Positions 50,243 to 61,449 of a DNA stretch of 64,000 nucleotides are shown in pieces. The DNA is taken from positions 124,001 through 188,000 of the forward strand of contig JAJSPD010000067.1 of NCBI GenBank assembly GCA_021307315.1. Direction: 5' to 3'. The notes beneath the pieces were generated by a model. The model was not told where the DNA came from. It saw only the letters and a program-made list of their open reading frames with translations, and searched no databases. The first letter of the stretch is position 1, and each line of letters opens with the position of its first letter. A program made the translations under genes and the position numbers. Origin of the DNA: Bisporella sp. PMI_857. Taxonomy: Eukaryota; Ascomycota; Leotiomycetes; Helotiales; Helotiaceae.

Positions 50243-51612
50243 ATGGCTATGGTGTTGCAGGTAAGGCCTCCAATTCTGGGATATTTGGAGTGCCATCTAA
50301 GCCATTATTTACCAGGTGTCGACTTTTGTCCAACAATACCTGTATTCTCGGGCTCTATCTAAGCAGCCAAAAAAACAAGATGCCATCAAACTGGGCATCT
50401 TGTCTACTGCTATGATTGATCCTGCAGCGGTTATTCATCCCGTCGAAACACACACAGGCGCTAAAATCACCGCCGTCGGATCCCGAGACCTGTCTACTGC
50501 ACAAAAGTTCTCAAAGAAATACTCGATTGAGAAAGCGTACGGCTCATATGAGGAGCTGCTAGCAGACAAAGAAATTGATGCGGTCTATATCTCGGGGCCG
50601 AACGGCCTTCACGCTGGTATGACCTTATGCTGCATACATATGTCTCACCAAATGGCCGGTGACTAACATGGTACCCGCTGACAGAATGGGCCATCAAGTC
50701 GATGGTAGCGGGCAAGCATGTCCTCATCGAGAAGCCAGTATCGGCTAATGCGGAGGAGACGCGGCTCATTTTTGAATGCGCGAAGAAGCGCAACAAAATC
50801 GCCATGGAGGCATTTCACTGGCAGTTCCATCCTGCGGCCCATGTTGTGCAGGCTTTGATTAGCTCTGGCAAATATGGAAAAGTTATTTCGACATATGCGC
50901 GAATGACCACTCCCACTGGCTCAATTCCGTCTTCGGATATACGGTGGCAATTTGACCTCGCTGGCGGAAGCTTGATGGATATGACTTATGTAGTTTCCGC
51001 GACACGCTACTTTTTGGATGCTGGTGCGTCAAATAAGGTTATAACTGCCAAAGCGCGGCCGATGAAGAAAGACAAGAGAGTAGACGAGTCGATTGAGGCT
51101 ACACTAAACTTTGCGTCCCATGGGAAGACCGTCACGGCAGACGTCTTCACCGACATGAATTTGGGAAACATTGGGCACATTATTCCCCGTTTGGCAGATG
51201 CGCCGTCAATAAAAATTGAACTGGAGAAAGCTATGATCTACTATTACAAGTACGTGATGGCAACTTTTCAACGAGTGGCAGTATTTCTAACCTTTTTTAG
51301 CTTCATGATGCCTCATCTATACCACTACATCGAGGTTACAGAGAAGACCACAGGTGCTAAGCACTCGCAGAAGCACTATAACTTTGGCCCCAAGTGGGGT
51401 ACCCGATCAGAGCCTTACTGGAGCACATACCGGTTTGGCACCCAACCTTTAGTTGGCCTATTAAACCTATTGAAACTGACAAATAGATTAGGTACCAACT
51501 TGAGGCGTTTATTGACAAGTTGCAAGGGATTGAGCCAGTCCATTGGATTACACTAGAGAGCAGCATTGCGCAGATGGAGACAATTGATGCTATCTATATC
51601 AAGGCGGGATGA
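50243..51612 (+). CDS. Gfo/Idh/MocA oxidoreductase (dihydrodiol / xylose dehydrogenase-like)
   Basis: Five exons, 50243-50260, 50316-50616, 50685-51249, 51301-51432 and 51492-51612, with introns of 51-68 bp, give 378 residues. The N-terminus has LGILSTAMIDPAAV (cofactor fold), then AVGSRD, DAVYISGPNGLHA and the signature VLIEKP with the catalytic lysine. The C-terminal fold shows EAFHWQFHP and DLAGGSLMDMTYV. Fungal members oxidise pentoses or reduce dicarbonyls with NADP; the exact substrate is not evident. The 18-bp first exon is supported by a good start, GTAAGG donor and in-frame join. The gene appears intact. Confidence 0.85.
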
Positions 51613-52202
51613 CCAAAGAGGCAGGGGTCTTTGCCAGTCCAAGAACTCAGTGCTCTCTTTTGATAGGGTTCACAATACGGATCAAAACGCAAAAATTGGT
51701 GGGAAGGACGTGTATATCGTAAAGAGAAAACGATGACACAGTGCACAATCAAATTTTAAAGTACCGGATCTAGATAGTTACCTCATTACTCATTTTTCCT
51801 TACAGCACGGCTCCAGCGGTCTTATGAGCCTTTATGTTAGCCCATATGTTGGCTCTTATGAGTTTTACTGTAATCAGTACAAGTGGCGCCGCAGAGCAGA
51901 CAAATTAGGCGATAAAGCTTGGTTACGCATTTTTGGATAAAATAGGCTTAAACGGGCCAAGAAATGTTCAAAATTTTGGGGTCGTTGAGATGAAGCGGAA
52001 TAATGCAAAGATTGAAACTATTGAGCACCCACAAGGCTGAACAACTAATGGATACACAAAATAGTCCATACTGATACCGCGACCGAAGAACCGTTACAAA
52101 TGTTACGTTCGCTGCTCATTAGGTCTCTTTCATTTCTCATTCAAGATTGTATAGGTCTCCTCGAACGATCTGTGCTTCGACGCCTTCCTGTCCAGGGACT
52201 AC
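51613..52202. other. Intergenic; orphan pogo-type terminus at 51815-51870
   Basis: The end TTATGAGTTTTACTG before TA (51871-51872) reads inward as CAGTAAAACTCATAAGAGCC, like pogo termini, with further CATAAGA motifs inside. No opposite end or coding sequence is seen. Confidence 0.5.
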
Positions 52203-52541
52203 TCAACGGGTAGAAGACATCCCATCTGTGCCATCAAGTACCGTCTTCGGCAAGCCTTGTTCATCACTCGGCTCCTGATAAGTACCAATCGGTTTGGCGT
52301 GACGAGTCCGATCACCCTTCAAAATTTTCAACTTGTCAATGGCCTCTCTTTCGTCTTGTTCTCTGACCATATTACGATTAGCAAGCAACTCTTGTCGTAT
52401 AGCCTTGCTTTTGTAGCAAAGATGGGAAGGGCTGATGGCTGATGTACGTAACGACACAGGATACTTACCAAGAGCTTCGTCCGAATCCGGGTTGTGTCTA
52501 TTGTTGGGCTGCTCGACTGGTTTCTCGTCTTTCATAACCAC
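52203..52541 (-). CDS. Small hydrophilic protein, possible stress protein
   Basis: A very charged frame read leftward. It contains DEREAIDKLKILKGDRTR, then HAKPIGTYQEPSDEQGLP. I have seen similar GDRTRGA...GTY.EPGD motifs in small uncharacterised fungal proteins, so it may be real, but I do not recognise a named family. The frame stays open upstream to about 52660 without an ATG; the annotated left-hand start codon is a GTG, with ATG two codons later. A GTAAGT lies in the frame at 52468. The start codon may have been lost. Confidence 0.4.
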   Translation of the reverse strand: MVMKDEKPVEQPNNRHNPDSDEALGKYPVSLRTSAISPSHLCYKSKAIRQELLANRNMVREQDEREAIDKLKILKGDRTRHAKPIGTYQEPSDEQGLPKTVLDGTDGMSSTR

Positions 52542-53685
52542 AGCAGGTTCATTACCGCCGATAGCGTAGGAGTTATCTACGGTGTTACCCCCTTGAACAA
52601 CGTCATCGGTCTCGGTATTCCGATTATTGAACTCAGAGTTTGCGTTCGTAGATATCGTTGATGTGTTGAGTGGAATGATATATATTCAGGCTTCGAGGAT
52701 TCCAGGGGTCTAGTGCTGAGTTTCACAATAAATGATCATTTATCGTGCTGCGGCGTTGAGACTTTCTGTACGGTTTTAATATTAAGCTTGCTGCCTACTA
52801 ATCATCCTAGTATGCTGATTTGCTAACCGTGACATATTGAAGATAATTCTCCTTTTGCGTTATCTCAAGTTGAACTATAGATGTTGTTAGGCTATCTCAC
52901 CGTATTGGCTTCGATCTTATACTTGAAACAAGATCGAAGCTAAGAATACATGAGAATAATGCTATTTCTCTAACAGCACGACGAGGGTCGTGGCGCAAGG
53001 CATAGTAAAGGCTTTAGTCGATTCAGAAACATGTGACGTCATGGTCATAAGAATTGAACTCCAGTCTCGATCGACTTACGTAGAGCTGTTATGTGCCTCC
53101 TCAGGGTACCAATCGCCTTCTTCCCGGGGCGTTGCCGCTGTGGGGACTGTGGGGAAAGAAGACTTTGTTCGTATCCTATGGTAGTTCGCGTAACTACCTC
53201 TTTCTTCTAGGGAATGACATTTGTAAGTATAGAGAAGGAGTATGGGCGTTTCTTTTCTTGCATCATTAAAAAGTCAATGCAAGTAGTCGGAAATGAGCTA
53301 ACTTTTTAAAATGCACGAGCACGAGTGTGAAGCCAAAAAGGAAATTTCAAAGTTGGGAGAAATGCTCTTGATGTAATGGCAAAATGGCTTGTCGTCACAT
53401 ACACAGTGACCTCACATATTTAGAATTTGTTTTGATGTCAGCCGAGTGACTGTTAAACTCTCCGTTACATACAAGGTTAATACTCCTGTAATTATTAGCC
53501 ATGTCGTCATTATCGTCATCGTCAACAGGAATGTCATTTGAGTAGAAAATAGGGTTACTCTCAGCAACAATGTCTATAAAATCGAACTACAGCCTAAATT
53601 TTATGCTTCAGAATCAATTCTACCTACAAGAGCGGCCTCACTTCACCAATTTCATCCAACCTCCCTTCAATTTCAACATCTTGTC
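52542..53685. other. No gene recognised
   Basis: Short frames only. The promoter of the con-10-like gene lies at the right end. Confidence 0.5.
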
Positions 53686-54020
53686 ATGTCTTCAACAGGA
53701 AACACAAATCCCGGCAATTTTGCCAACAGACCGAGGGAGGAAGTGCAAGAGATTGAAGTAAAGGGGGTCAATCTCGTGGCGCTGGAAACTCTGGTGGCTC
53801 CGGTGACACCACCGAAACGACTTCATCCACTGGCAACACGAATCCCGGGAATTTTGCCAACAGACCGAAGGAGGAAGTCCAGGAGATTGCAAGCAAAGGC
53901 GGGAAAGCCTCAAGCGGCTCCTTTGAGCCTGGCAGTGAGAAGGCGAGTGAGGCTGGAGGCAGGGTGGATCAGTGTCTTGATTTGCTTGATAAAGGTCTTT
54001 TTCAGAGCAGGAACTCTTAG
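53686..54020 (+). pseudogene. con-10-like KGG-repeat stress/conidiation protein, frameshifted
   Basis: The frame starts MSSTGNTNPGNFANRPREEV and the module NPGNFANRPKEEVQEIASKG is repeated about 40 residues later with GKASSGSFEPGSEKASEAGG, the form of Neurospora con-10 and bacterial KGG stress proteins. The first module ends EVKG; then a run of five G at 53763-53767 shifts the frame. The KGG family frame resumes (GGQSRGAGNSGGS) and ends at TAG 54018-54020. One extra base would keep the frame. The C-terminal third of the second module is replaced by unrelated residues. These proteins are small, hydrophilic and induced in spores or under stress. Confidence 0.75.
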
Positions 54021-55047
54021 CTGTCAATTATCTCCACAAATCAATAGCCAAGTCACCGACCTTATCCCGTTATGGAGAAGGGTAGAAAGCCACAAAACTG
54101 TACTGTGCACAAGCCTCGATGAGCTAAGCATTAGAATTATAGAGGGTATGTGTAGCCTTTCTTTGATGCAACATTGGAGCCTTGCATCTTGGCGCCACAA
54201 TCGTTCTCAATTCAACCATAAGTCAACGGGCCCGCTTACAGATCGCCAGTAGAGAAGTAAAAAGTTAAACAAGTCACTCAGATCCTCTCTTGCAGTAGAG
54301 AGTGATCTCTTAAACGCCCGTTTGGGAGATCAACTATAACCACAGCGCCTATTTTATCAGCAAAGCATTGGCCTCCTTTACTACTATGGTCCCGTAGACA
54401 GATGACCCGACCCGGAACCCATGCGCAGAAGCTCAGGCTTCTCAAAGGAGGTTGTGGATGTGACTTACGTAGCTTAATTAAAAAATAAATTCGCTCTCGC
54501 TGTGTGGTAGGTTATTCTCCAAAGGCCACCCTCGATTCATCAACGCGACATTATATATCATGATCTCCGCTTTCGGTTGTCTGTGCCTTGTGTGCCAAGC
54601 CTCAGGCTACAGCTGCCCAGCGTTCATAACATGATTATGATAAACATCTGATTCGTCATCAAGACTGACATTAGATGTTGATTATTATTAGGCCCTCGGC
54701 TAACATTCCTAGTCTACGTAATGCTAATAAGTCTGTGCTCCGGTCTTGTGACGTCATTGACTTGTACGTCACTGCCACTAAAATCTTTCCCATTGGTTAA
54801 CAGTGGGCGAACAGGACACAAAAAGGACAGTCGTATATTGCGGGTCGGTGCAGATCGGACCCTGCATAAAAACTTGGAACAGAAAGAGATTATACTTTAT
54901 TACTGTAAGATTCCTACAAAGCAATAACATCTGACGAGAAGTAGAATACAATCTTGCCATTAGTATATAACGCATAAACGAAGGCAACACAATAAATTAA
55001 TCAATGATTTAAGTATACAAGCAGCCATAATATCAAAGAAACAAAGA
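54021..55047. other. No gene recognised
   Basis: No convincing frames or repeats. The last 150 bp would be the promoter of the centrin-like gene. Confidence 0.5.
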
Positions 55048-55288
55048 ATGGCGACGAGCCAGTCAGATCAGTTTCTGCGTCCCAACTCGGTCCAAAGGAC
55101 CTTGCGTCGGGCTTTCTGCACATTAGTTAGTGCTCTCAACTACCTGTGACGAGTTTTGAATCATCGGACTAATAACTACCTAAATAATAGAGTAGAGACA
55201 AAGATGGTAAGAAGTTTTTTTTTTGAATAAAATTTTTTTTTTTTTTGGAATTCGCGCTTAATTGCTACTAAACATTATAGATGAACTA

Positions 55289-57425
55289 CCGTATTAACTA
55301 GCATATAAGCCCCCCCAATGTGGCCCGTGCGAGACAAATGACCCTCTCTAGGAGGGGGATTATACCAAAGGGGGTCTTATATGCCAAAATCTTAGGATAT
55401 TGCTTAGTAATCACTAATCCACCAATGAAACGCGTACATTGAAATCTTATTTCAAACGCGTCTCGCTCTAATCGTATCACTAATTCCTTGATATCAAGCC
55501 TACTCAACAAGATGTCGAACCCATTCGAGATTGCTGCTCAAGCTTTACCACTTAAACCTTCTCTTATGCCAAATCTATCAATTCCAGCTCCTAAACCCGG
55601 CCCGAAACCTAAGCCTCTAGCTGAACGTCGCACCCTTCATGCCCTTCAGCTAGCGCGCCACAATACAACCCCTATTGCTGCTACCGCAGATGGCCTATTA
55701 GCTCAATTCAAAGCCGAGAATGATGACGAATCAGACTCCGGCTCTTCAGCCAACGGTGATCTACGCAGACGATCCTATACTCGAGAACAAAAGCTTGCAG
55801 CTATTGGCTATGCTACAATCAAAAAGGTGTGGGATTCAAAAAAGGAACTGATGGTTCTTATATCCCATAAACAGGCTTGCAGAGACTTGGGTTTAGAACC
55901 GGCCCAGTTACGTAGATGGAAGAAGGATGCCGACAAAATACGCGCTTTACGCAAAGGGTCAAGAAAGGGCAAGCTTACCCATCCATCCAAGTTCCCAATA
56001 ATGGAAGACCAGCTGCACGCTTTAATACTTGAGAAAAGGAAAATTGGAAGAAAGGTTGGAGAGAATTGGATTCGACGGAATGCTAAACTTGAATTTGAAA
56101 AGTTGTGGCCTCATAAAGTAACGATTGTAGAGAAGAGAAAAGTCTTTGATGGGATGGTCTTCTCTAATGGTTGGCTACGTGCCTTCTTAAAGAGAAAGCA
56201 CCTTAGTCTACGTCAACCTACAAAGAAGGCGCAGGTTATACCAGAGGACTATAAGGAGAAGATCGTCAATTGGCTACAATTCAATCGACGTGCCCAAGCC
56301 AAGTTTAACTTCGAGCTCTCGGAGATTGCGAATATGGACCAAACGCCAATATCATTTGAGTTCCTCGATAACACAACATATGATACAAAGGGTATCAAGA
56401 CTGTATTTGTCAAACAAACTGGCTCTGGATGGGACCGCCGGCAAGCTACACTTCAAATTATGGTTCATGCAGATGGTATTCGGCGCTGCAAGCCTTTATT
56501 GATCTTTCATGGCAAGAATGAAGATCATAGACAAAAGCCGAAGGCAGGCAATCTGAGGAGAGAATACAAGCTCTATGATCCAAGAGTTGAGGTGATGTTT
56601 AATCCAAAAGCATGGTCTAATACCGATCTCATGGTGGAATGGGTCACGCATATTTATACCCCGTCTTCGAATTACCCTTGCTTCCCACGAAATTCGACTC
56701 AAAGGCCACCTCGATTCCTCTCTCTAGACGTCTTCTCTGGTCAGAAAACAAAAGAGGTCATTAATAGCTTCAAAGCTATTAGATGCACTACATCATTTAT
56801 CCCTAGTGGCACTACTGGCTTTGTTCAAGTCTGTGATACAGTGGTCAATAAGTCCTTGAAAGCACGAATTGAAGAGCTAGCAGATCAATATATTGATGAA
56901 CATGAAAGCGAGTGGGTAGAGGGCAAATATTCAATTGGCCAGCGGCGAGTTCTTTTGACGAAATGGGTAGGGCAAGCTTGGGAGGATATGCATGCTGAAG
57001 ACAGTGAGATGCTCCGTCAAGCCTTCGAGCAAGTCGGGCTAGGATTACCTATTGATGGGAGTCAAGATCATAAGATTAAGATTAAGGACTTTCTTGGGGT
57101 TGAGGTTGGAAATTGGAAGAACTGGCGCCCTACAGAAGGCGGGGATTCAGAAGAATTGCAAAGCAATTTGACACCGAAGGAGGTAGAGAAACTATCCTCT
57201 GCAATCCCCATTGATGATGAGGATGATATAGTGGATATGGATGAAACTATTGTAGTAGACGTGGCGTAATTTGGATTTGGGAATAGGTTCATTTGGTTAA
57301 TATAATATATTTTAAGGGGGGTTTATATTCCAAAAAATGTCGGGACAACAACCCTTCGCTGGGAGGGGGACTATATGCCGGGGGGGCTTATAGCGAAGAG
57401 GGGGCTTATATGCTAGTTAATACGG
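55289..57425 (+). mobile_element. pogo-6: complete pogo-type transposon with CCGTATTAAC ends
   Basis: Inverted ends starting CCGTATTAACTAGCATATAA (27 bp or more, 55289 onward and up to 57425) are flanked by TA (55287-55288 and 57426-57427). Subterminal zones contain repeated GGGGG.CTTATATGCC-like motifs. One intact transposase lies inside. The element occupies a coding exon of the centrin-like gene. Confidence 0.93.
55512..57269 (+). CDS. pogo-superfamily transposase (DDE_1), intact
   Basis: A single frame; the ATG at 55512 (aagATGtcg) gives 585 residues. An N-terminal proline/lysine-rich region (PKPGPKPKPLAERR) is followed by an HTH (SYTREQKLAAIGYA...CRDLGLEPAQLRRWKK), a CENP-B-type domain (KVTIVEKRKVFDGMVFSNGW) and the DDE core: EIANMDQTPISFEFL (first Asp), RFLSLDVFSGQKT (second Asp), and VCDTVVNKSLK (third). 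This is the subfamily with MDQTP in place of MDETG, different from pogo-1 to pogo-5. The C-terminus is acidic and has no PCNA-type peptide. No stops are present. Confidence 0.92.
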   Translation: MSNPFEIAAQALPLKPSLMPNLSIPAPKPGPKPKPLAERRTLHALQLARHNTTPIAATADGLLAQFKAENDDESDSGSSANGDLRRRSYTREQKLAAIGYATIKKVWDSKKELMVLISHKQACRDLGLEPAQLRRWKKDADKIRALRKGSRKGKLTHPSKFPIMEDQLHALILEKRKIGRKVGENWIRRNAKLEFEKLWPHKVTIVEKRKVFDGMVFSNGWLRAFLKRKHLSLRQPTKKAQVIPEDYKEKIVNWLQFNRRAQAKFNFELSEIANMDQTPISFEFLDNTTYDTKGIKTVFVKQTGSGWDRRQATLQIMVHADGIRRCKPLLIFHGKNEDHRQKPKAGNLRREYKLYDPRVEVMFNPKAWSNTDLMVEWVTHIYTPSSNYPCFPRNSTQRPPRFLSLDVFSGQKTKEVINSFKAIRCTTSFIPSGTTGFVQVCDTVVNKSLKARIEELADQYIDEHESEWVEGKYSIGQRRVLLTKWVGQAWEDMHAEDSEMLRQAFEQVGLGLPIDGSQDHKIKIKDFLGVEVGNWKNWRPTEGGDSEELQSNLTPKEVEKLSSAIPIDDEDDIVDMDETIVVDVA

Positions 57426-57929
57426 TACTATCCTTTAGAATGTTAAAAGGTGCCTTGCAAGCCTTAGGGTTGAGGCCCACAGACAACGAAATCCAGATTT
57501 GCATTCAGAGGATTGACACACATGATACGGGCACTATTAATTTTGAAGGTAAGCTTATTTTTCACCTTCCACATCTTCGGAAAACACGTCAATAATAAAA
57601 GCTTTTTAACACAGACTTCGTGTCAGCTCTTGCTCCAAAATTAAGTGAAGAAGCAACAGATCGGGAGATACGCCTTATATTTTTAGCCTTCGACAGAGAC
57701 AAAGATAACGTTATTAGTATTAATGACCTACGCTTTGTAATGGGGATTACTGGGCGAGCACATTCAGCAGAAGAACTGGATGCTATCATGAAAGAATTGG
57801 ATATCGACGGCGATGGGGTTGTCACTCGTAAGTACTTTCCGGTTGCATCACATTAGACAAAGTAGCTAATACAACTGCTAATAAATCATAGAGAGCGATT
57901 TTTTTGCATATATGAAACAAATGTATTAA

Positions 57930-58775
57930 TACACTACTTCTTTACATTAAACTTACTATCCTATAACCGTACCTGCGAGAGTGTCTTTTGAACTTCTTGA
58001 AAAACACTATACCTGGGCTATCCGTGTGTTACGAATGATCCGCTCGCTATACTTCGTGGGGGAAGTAGCACCACTATACAAGTAATATTTATTGTTTGCT
58101 ATATATAGTATTTAGCGCTGACTAATTCAATGTCTATAAGTCACTAGTCGAGCTAGTAGTCGAATGCAACACTCAAGCGAGAGGGTGGCTAGTAGGTGAT
58201 AGCTTCGTTCGGGGCATGGGTTCTTTGAGATAACGTAACTTTTTGGGGGCATGCTCATGCAATCGTTAGGGGGCTTTATTTATACAGAAGTAATAATTCC
58301 ACTTTCACGTTATTGAATAAGACCTATCTCGCTTACTTGATAGTCTCGTAGGATCCACTGTAATTAGGCTGTGATCTGCCAACGCAGCAGCTCAAAAGCT
58401 GTCGCGTCACCCGAACCTCAAGGTCACCTGTAAAGTTTAGTTTGCATCTTAAACATGTCCTTGGTAAACGACTGAGTGCACAGGCAGCACGTGTTCTGCA
58501 TATTTCTTGCATGCTGACGGCTTACTCTTTTGGAACTTTTGGGGGAAACCGGTGGGAAATTTCCTCGTAGCTAGGTAGGTTTAGAAGTTGAGATCACTAC
58601 AATCAAGATACAGTCTGTTCTTTCTTGGTTTCGAGAATGCAGTAGAAATTTTTACGAGCTCCGTAAATGGTAATGAGACACGTGCCTCGAGATCCGTCGA
58701 CCAGTAAATAACTTTATTAAAATATGTTACAAATGTATTTTCCCAGGCTGTACAAATTCAATATTAGCGCTTTCT
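57930..58775. other. No gene recognised; convergent 3' regions
   Basis: Lies between the 3' ends of the centrin-like gene (plus strand) and phosphoketolase (minus strand). No repeats or frames of note. Confidence 0.5.
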
Positions 58776-61449
58776 TCAGTTTACAAAAAACTCATCCTCT
58801 TTGCTCTGGCCCTCTCCGGCCTTTTCGCTCCCTTTCTCAAACACCGTTCCCTCGAAATTAGGAATATCAAACGTGCCTGCTGGGTCCTGGCCAGTTGCCA
58901 GGATATACCCCCGCACCTTGGTGACCTGATGCTTGATCTCGCCCAGCACTGTGGTCATCTCTAGCTTGACCTTCTTATTGAAGCGAGCACCGCCCTTGAC
59001 CGCCGCCTCAATGACGTGGTACCGGCTTACGTCATTGCGGAGCATCATGTCAAACGGGGTGGTCGTGCTGCCTTCCTCCTTATACGACGCAATGCTGACA
59101 CGACCCAGGCCCGGGCGACCGAAGAGCAGGCCGCGGATCTCGTTCGTGTAGCCATGGTAATTGAAGTGAATGGGCTTATCGGCGGTGAACAGGGCGGAGA
59201 ACTCGTCGTCGGACAACGCGTGCGGGTGCATCGTCGCAGCCTCCAAGATCATGAGGTCGGTGACGTTGACCACGCGCACTCGCAGCGCAGGACAGACGCG
59301 GCGGAGAATGGCAGCGGCGACGACGACCTCGAAGGTCAGCTCGGACCCGATCCCGACGAGTACAACGTCCGGATCAATACCATCTTCGGTGGAGCAGAAT
59401 TTCCAGATCGAGGCGCCTGCTTGGCAGTGCTTGTCTGCTTCTTCCACGGAAAGAAAGACGGGCTGAGGTTGTTTCGAACCGACCATGAGATTGACATAGT
59501 TCACGGAGCGAAGGCAATGAGCCGCCGTTGAGAGAAAGGTGTTCTGCGATTGTTAGAGATCAGCTTCGACAGGATATCCAGAAGAGGGCTTACCGCATCG
59601 GGGGGAAGGTAAACTCTGGCCGCAGACGGCTTCAGATTTAACACGGCACCGATGAAGGAGGGATTTTGATGCGAAAACCCATTGTGCTCCTGTCTTGTCC
59701 AGGTGCTTGTTTCGATATAGTTGATAGATGAGATATCAGCTCTCCAATTCGTCTCTCGGGCCATCTTGTTGAACTTGCTATACTGGACCATCATGGTGTG
59801 AATGATGCCCAAAAAGCTCTCATAGCTTGGAAAGATTCCCGTCCTGCCAGTCAATGTATAACCTTGCAAGAGTCCTTGACACGTGTGCTCGCTGAGGATC
59901 TCGATAACACGGCCACCTCTGGCGTTGGAGAACTCGTCCCATTGAAAGTCTCGCCCGGTATGATCAAAGATCGCATCAAGCTTATTGCTGACCAGCTCGT
60001 CTGGAGAGAACACGCGGAAAGATGTTGGATTTTCCACCAGAGTTTGATCAATGATTCTTCCAACTGCCTTCATGCATGATTCCTCGGTCCCTTTCTCAAC
60101 TCCAAACCTTTCCCAGTCTGGGACGTTCAGAATCTCATGGGCTTTGTACGTCTCAGCACGCTGGCCTAACTTCTTATGGTCTTCGAAAGGAATAATGTTC
60201 TTGATAGAGTCGATCACCTCTCCTTTTTCAGTAAAAAGATTGTCTACCTTGTATGACTTTAACCACTTCTGGAGGTCAGCTAACTGGTCTTGGTTCGTCT
60301 TGGCGGCCATCAACGGAACTTGATGTGAGTGAAATGACCCTTCGACAAATTCCCCATCAACTTTCTTGGGCCCACTCCATCCTTTTGGCGTTCGCATGAT
60401 CAAGACCGGCCACCTCGGTTTCATAATGGCCTTTCCTGCCCTCGCAGCTTTTTGGATCTTGCGAATCTCATCGAGCGCCCACTGCATGCTTGTAGCCAGG
60501 TCCCGGTCGATATCCTCTAGATCTTCGACAAAGCGCGTCTGGTATCCGTAACCGGTGAATAAAGCGACCAGTTCCTTATCATCCATGCATCCGTAGATGG
60601 TTCGCTCAGAGATCTTGAACCCATTCACGTGAACAATTGGAATAACTGCTCCCGACTCGGCCGGATCAATATACTTAGCCGCATGCCACGCCGCAGCGGT
60701 TGGGCCGGTTTCGGCCTCTCCGTCACCAATGATACATGCAACGACGAGGTCCGGCTTGTCCATCACCGCTCCAAAGGCGACGGAAAGAGCATACCCAAGC
60801 TCACCTCCCTCATGGATTGCACCTGGCGTTTCGGCATTGATATGGCTGGGAAAGCCGCCCGGAGTACTGAACCCCGTAATCAAGTTGGAGAGACCCTGCT
60901 TGTCCATCGAGTATCGAGGGTAAAACCGGGCTAAGCTGCCTTCGATCCAGAGGGATGCTAAGATGGCGGGTGCTCCATGCCCAGGACCAACGACGTATAT
61001 CAGATTAAGATCGTTCTTGCGGGTCAGGTAGTTCAGGTGAGCATATACCAGTGTCAGACCGGGACAGGTTCCCCAATGTCCTAGCAACCTACCACCTGCA
61101 TCAGCAGCTATTACCAGAAGATAATTGCGCAAGATCGTTTGATCGATGTTATGTAAATGATATTACCTTGGTTTAATATCGTCAAATGTGAGATCTCGTT
61201 CCAAATGTGCGTTATCACCGAGGAAGATCATAGCTGCTCAAAATCAGAATGACTATAAAATATTATTCTACCGTGAATCATCTTACCGGCAGCGATATAG
61301 TTGCTTGCTCTCCGGAACTCATCCAAGCTTTTCAGATCCACCGCTGGGATGTCAAGCTTGTCCAGCTTGACGGCCAGTTCCATGATATTATCAGGAAGCA
61401 GCGAAGACACAGCCTTCGGGTTCGGTTGGTCTATGATTTCTCCAGGCAT
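58776..61449 (-). CDS. xfp: Xylulose-5-phosphate/fructose-6-phosphate phosphoketolase
   Basis: Four exons read leftward, 61287-61449, 61167-61233, 59594-61088 and 58776-59543, with introns of 53, 78 and 50 bp, give 830 residues, the usual length. It is a thiamine-diphosphate enzyme that splits xylulose-5-phosphate or fructose-6-phosphate with phosphate to acetyl phosphate plus glyceraldehyde-3-phosphate or erythrose-4-phosphate. Visible motifs: RLLGHWGTCPGL, VVGPGHGAPA, GGFPSHINAETPGAIHEGGE, the diphosphate-binding GDGEAETGPTAAAWH, FRVFSPDEL, and SYESFLGIIHTM in the Pyr domain. The C-terminal domain has FNYHGYTNEIRGL and RFNKKV. It is transcribed away from acetate kinase with 702 bp between starts, the arrangement expected if both are co-regulated. 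The gene looks intact. Confidence 0.95.

Larger units (their letters stand above)
55048..57929 (+). pseudogene. Centrin-like EF-hand protein gene, exon 3 interrupted by pogo-6
   Basis: Exons are 55048-55125, 55191-55206 (16 bp), 55281-55288 plus 57428-57548 (one exon split by the transposon), 57615-57827 and 57892-57929. Without pogo-6 and one TA the frame is continuous for 157 residues. Introns have GTTAGT, GTAAGA, GTAAGC and GTAAGT donors, with ACTAAC-type branch sites. Four EF-hand loops are visible: a degenerate first (DKDDELLSFRML), then DTHDTGTINFED, DRDKDNVISIND and DIDGDGVVTQSD. Length and order fit centrin/Cdc31-type calcium proteins of the spindle pole body; another calmodulin relative is possible. 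As it stands, transcription would run into the transposon, so this copy is probably null unless the element excises. Confidence 0.75.

Noticed and set aside
52408..52468. Intron in the small hydrophilic ORF
   Set aside because: The GTAAGT donor is good, but no acceptor within normal distance keeps the downstream frame, and the frame is open without splicing.
59016..60934. Plus-strand ORFs over the phosphoketolase gene
   Set aside because: Antisense shadows without recognisable domains; phosphoketolase motifs are on the minus strand.
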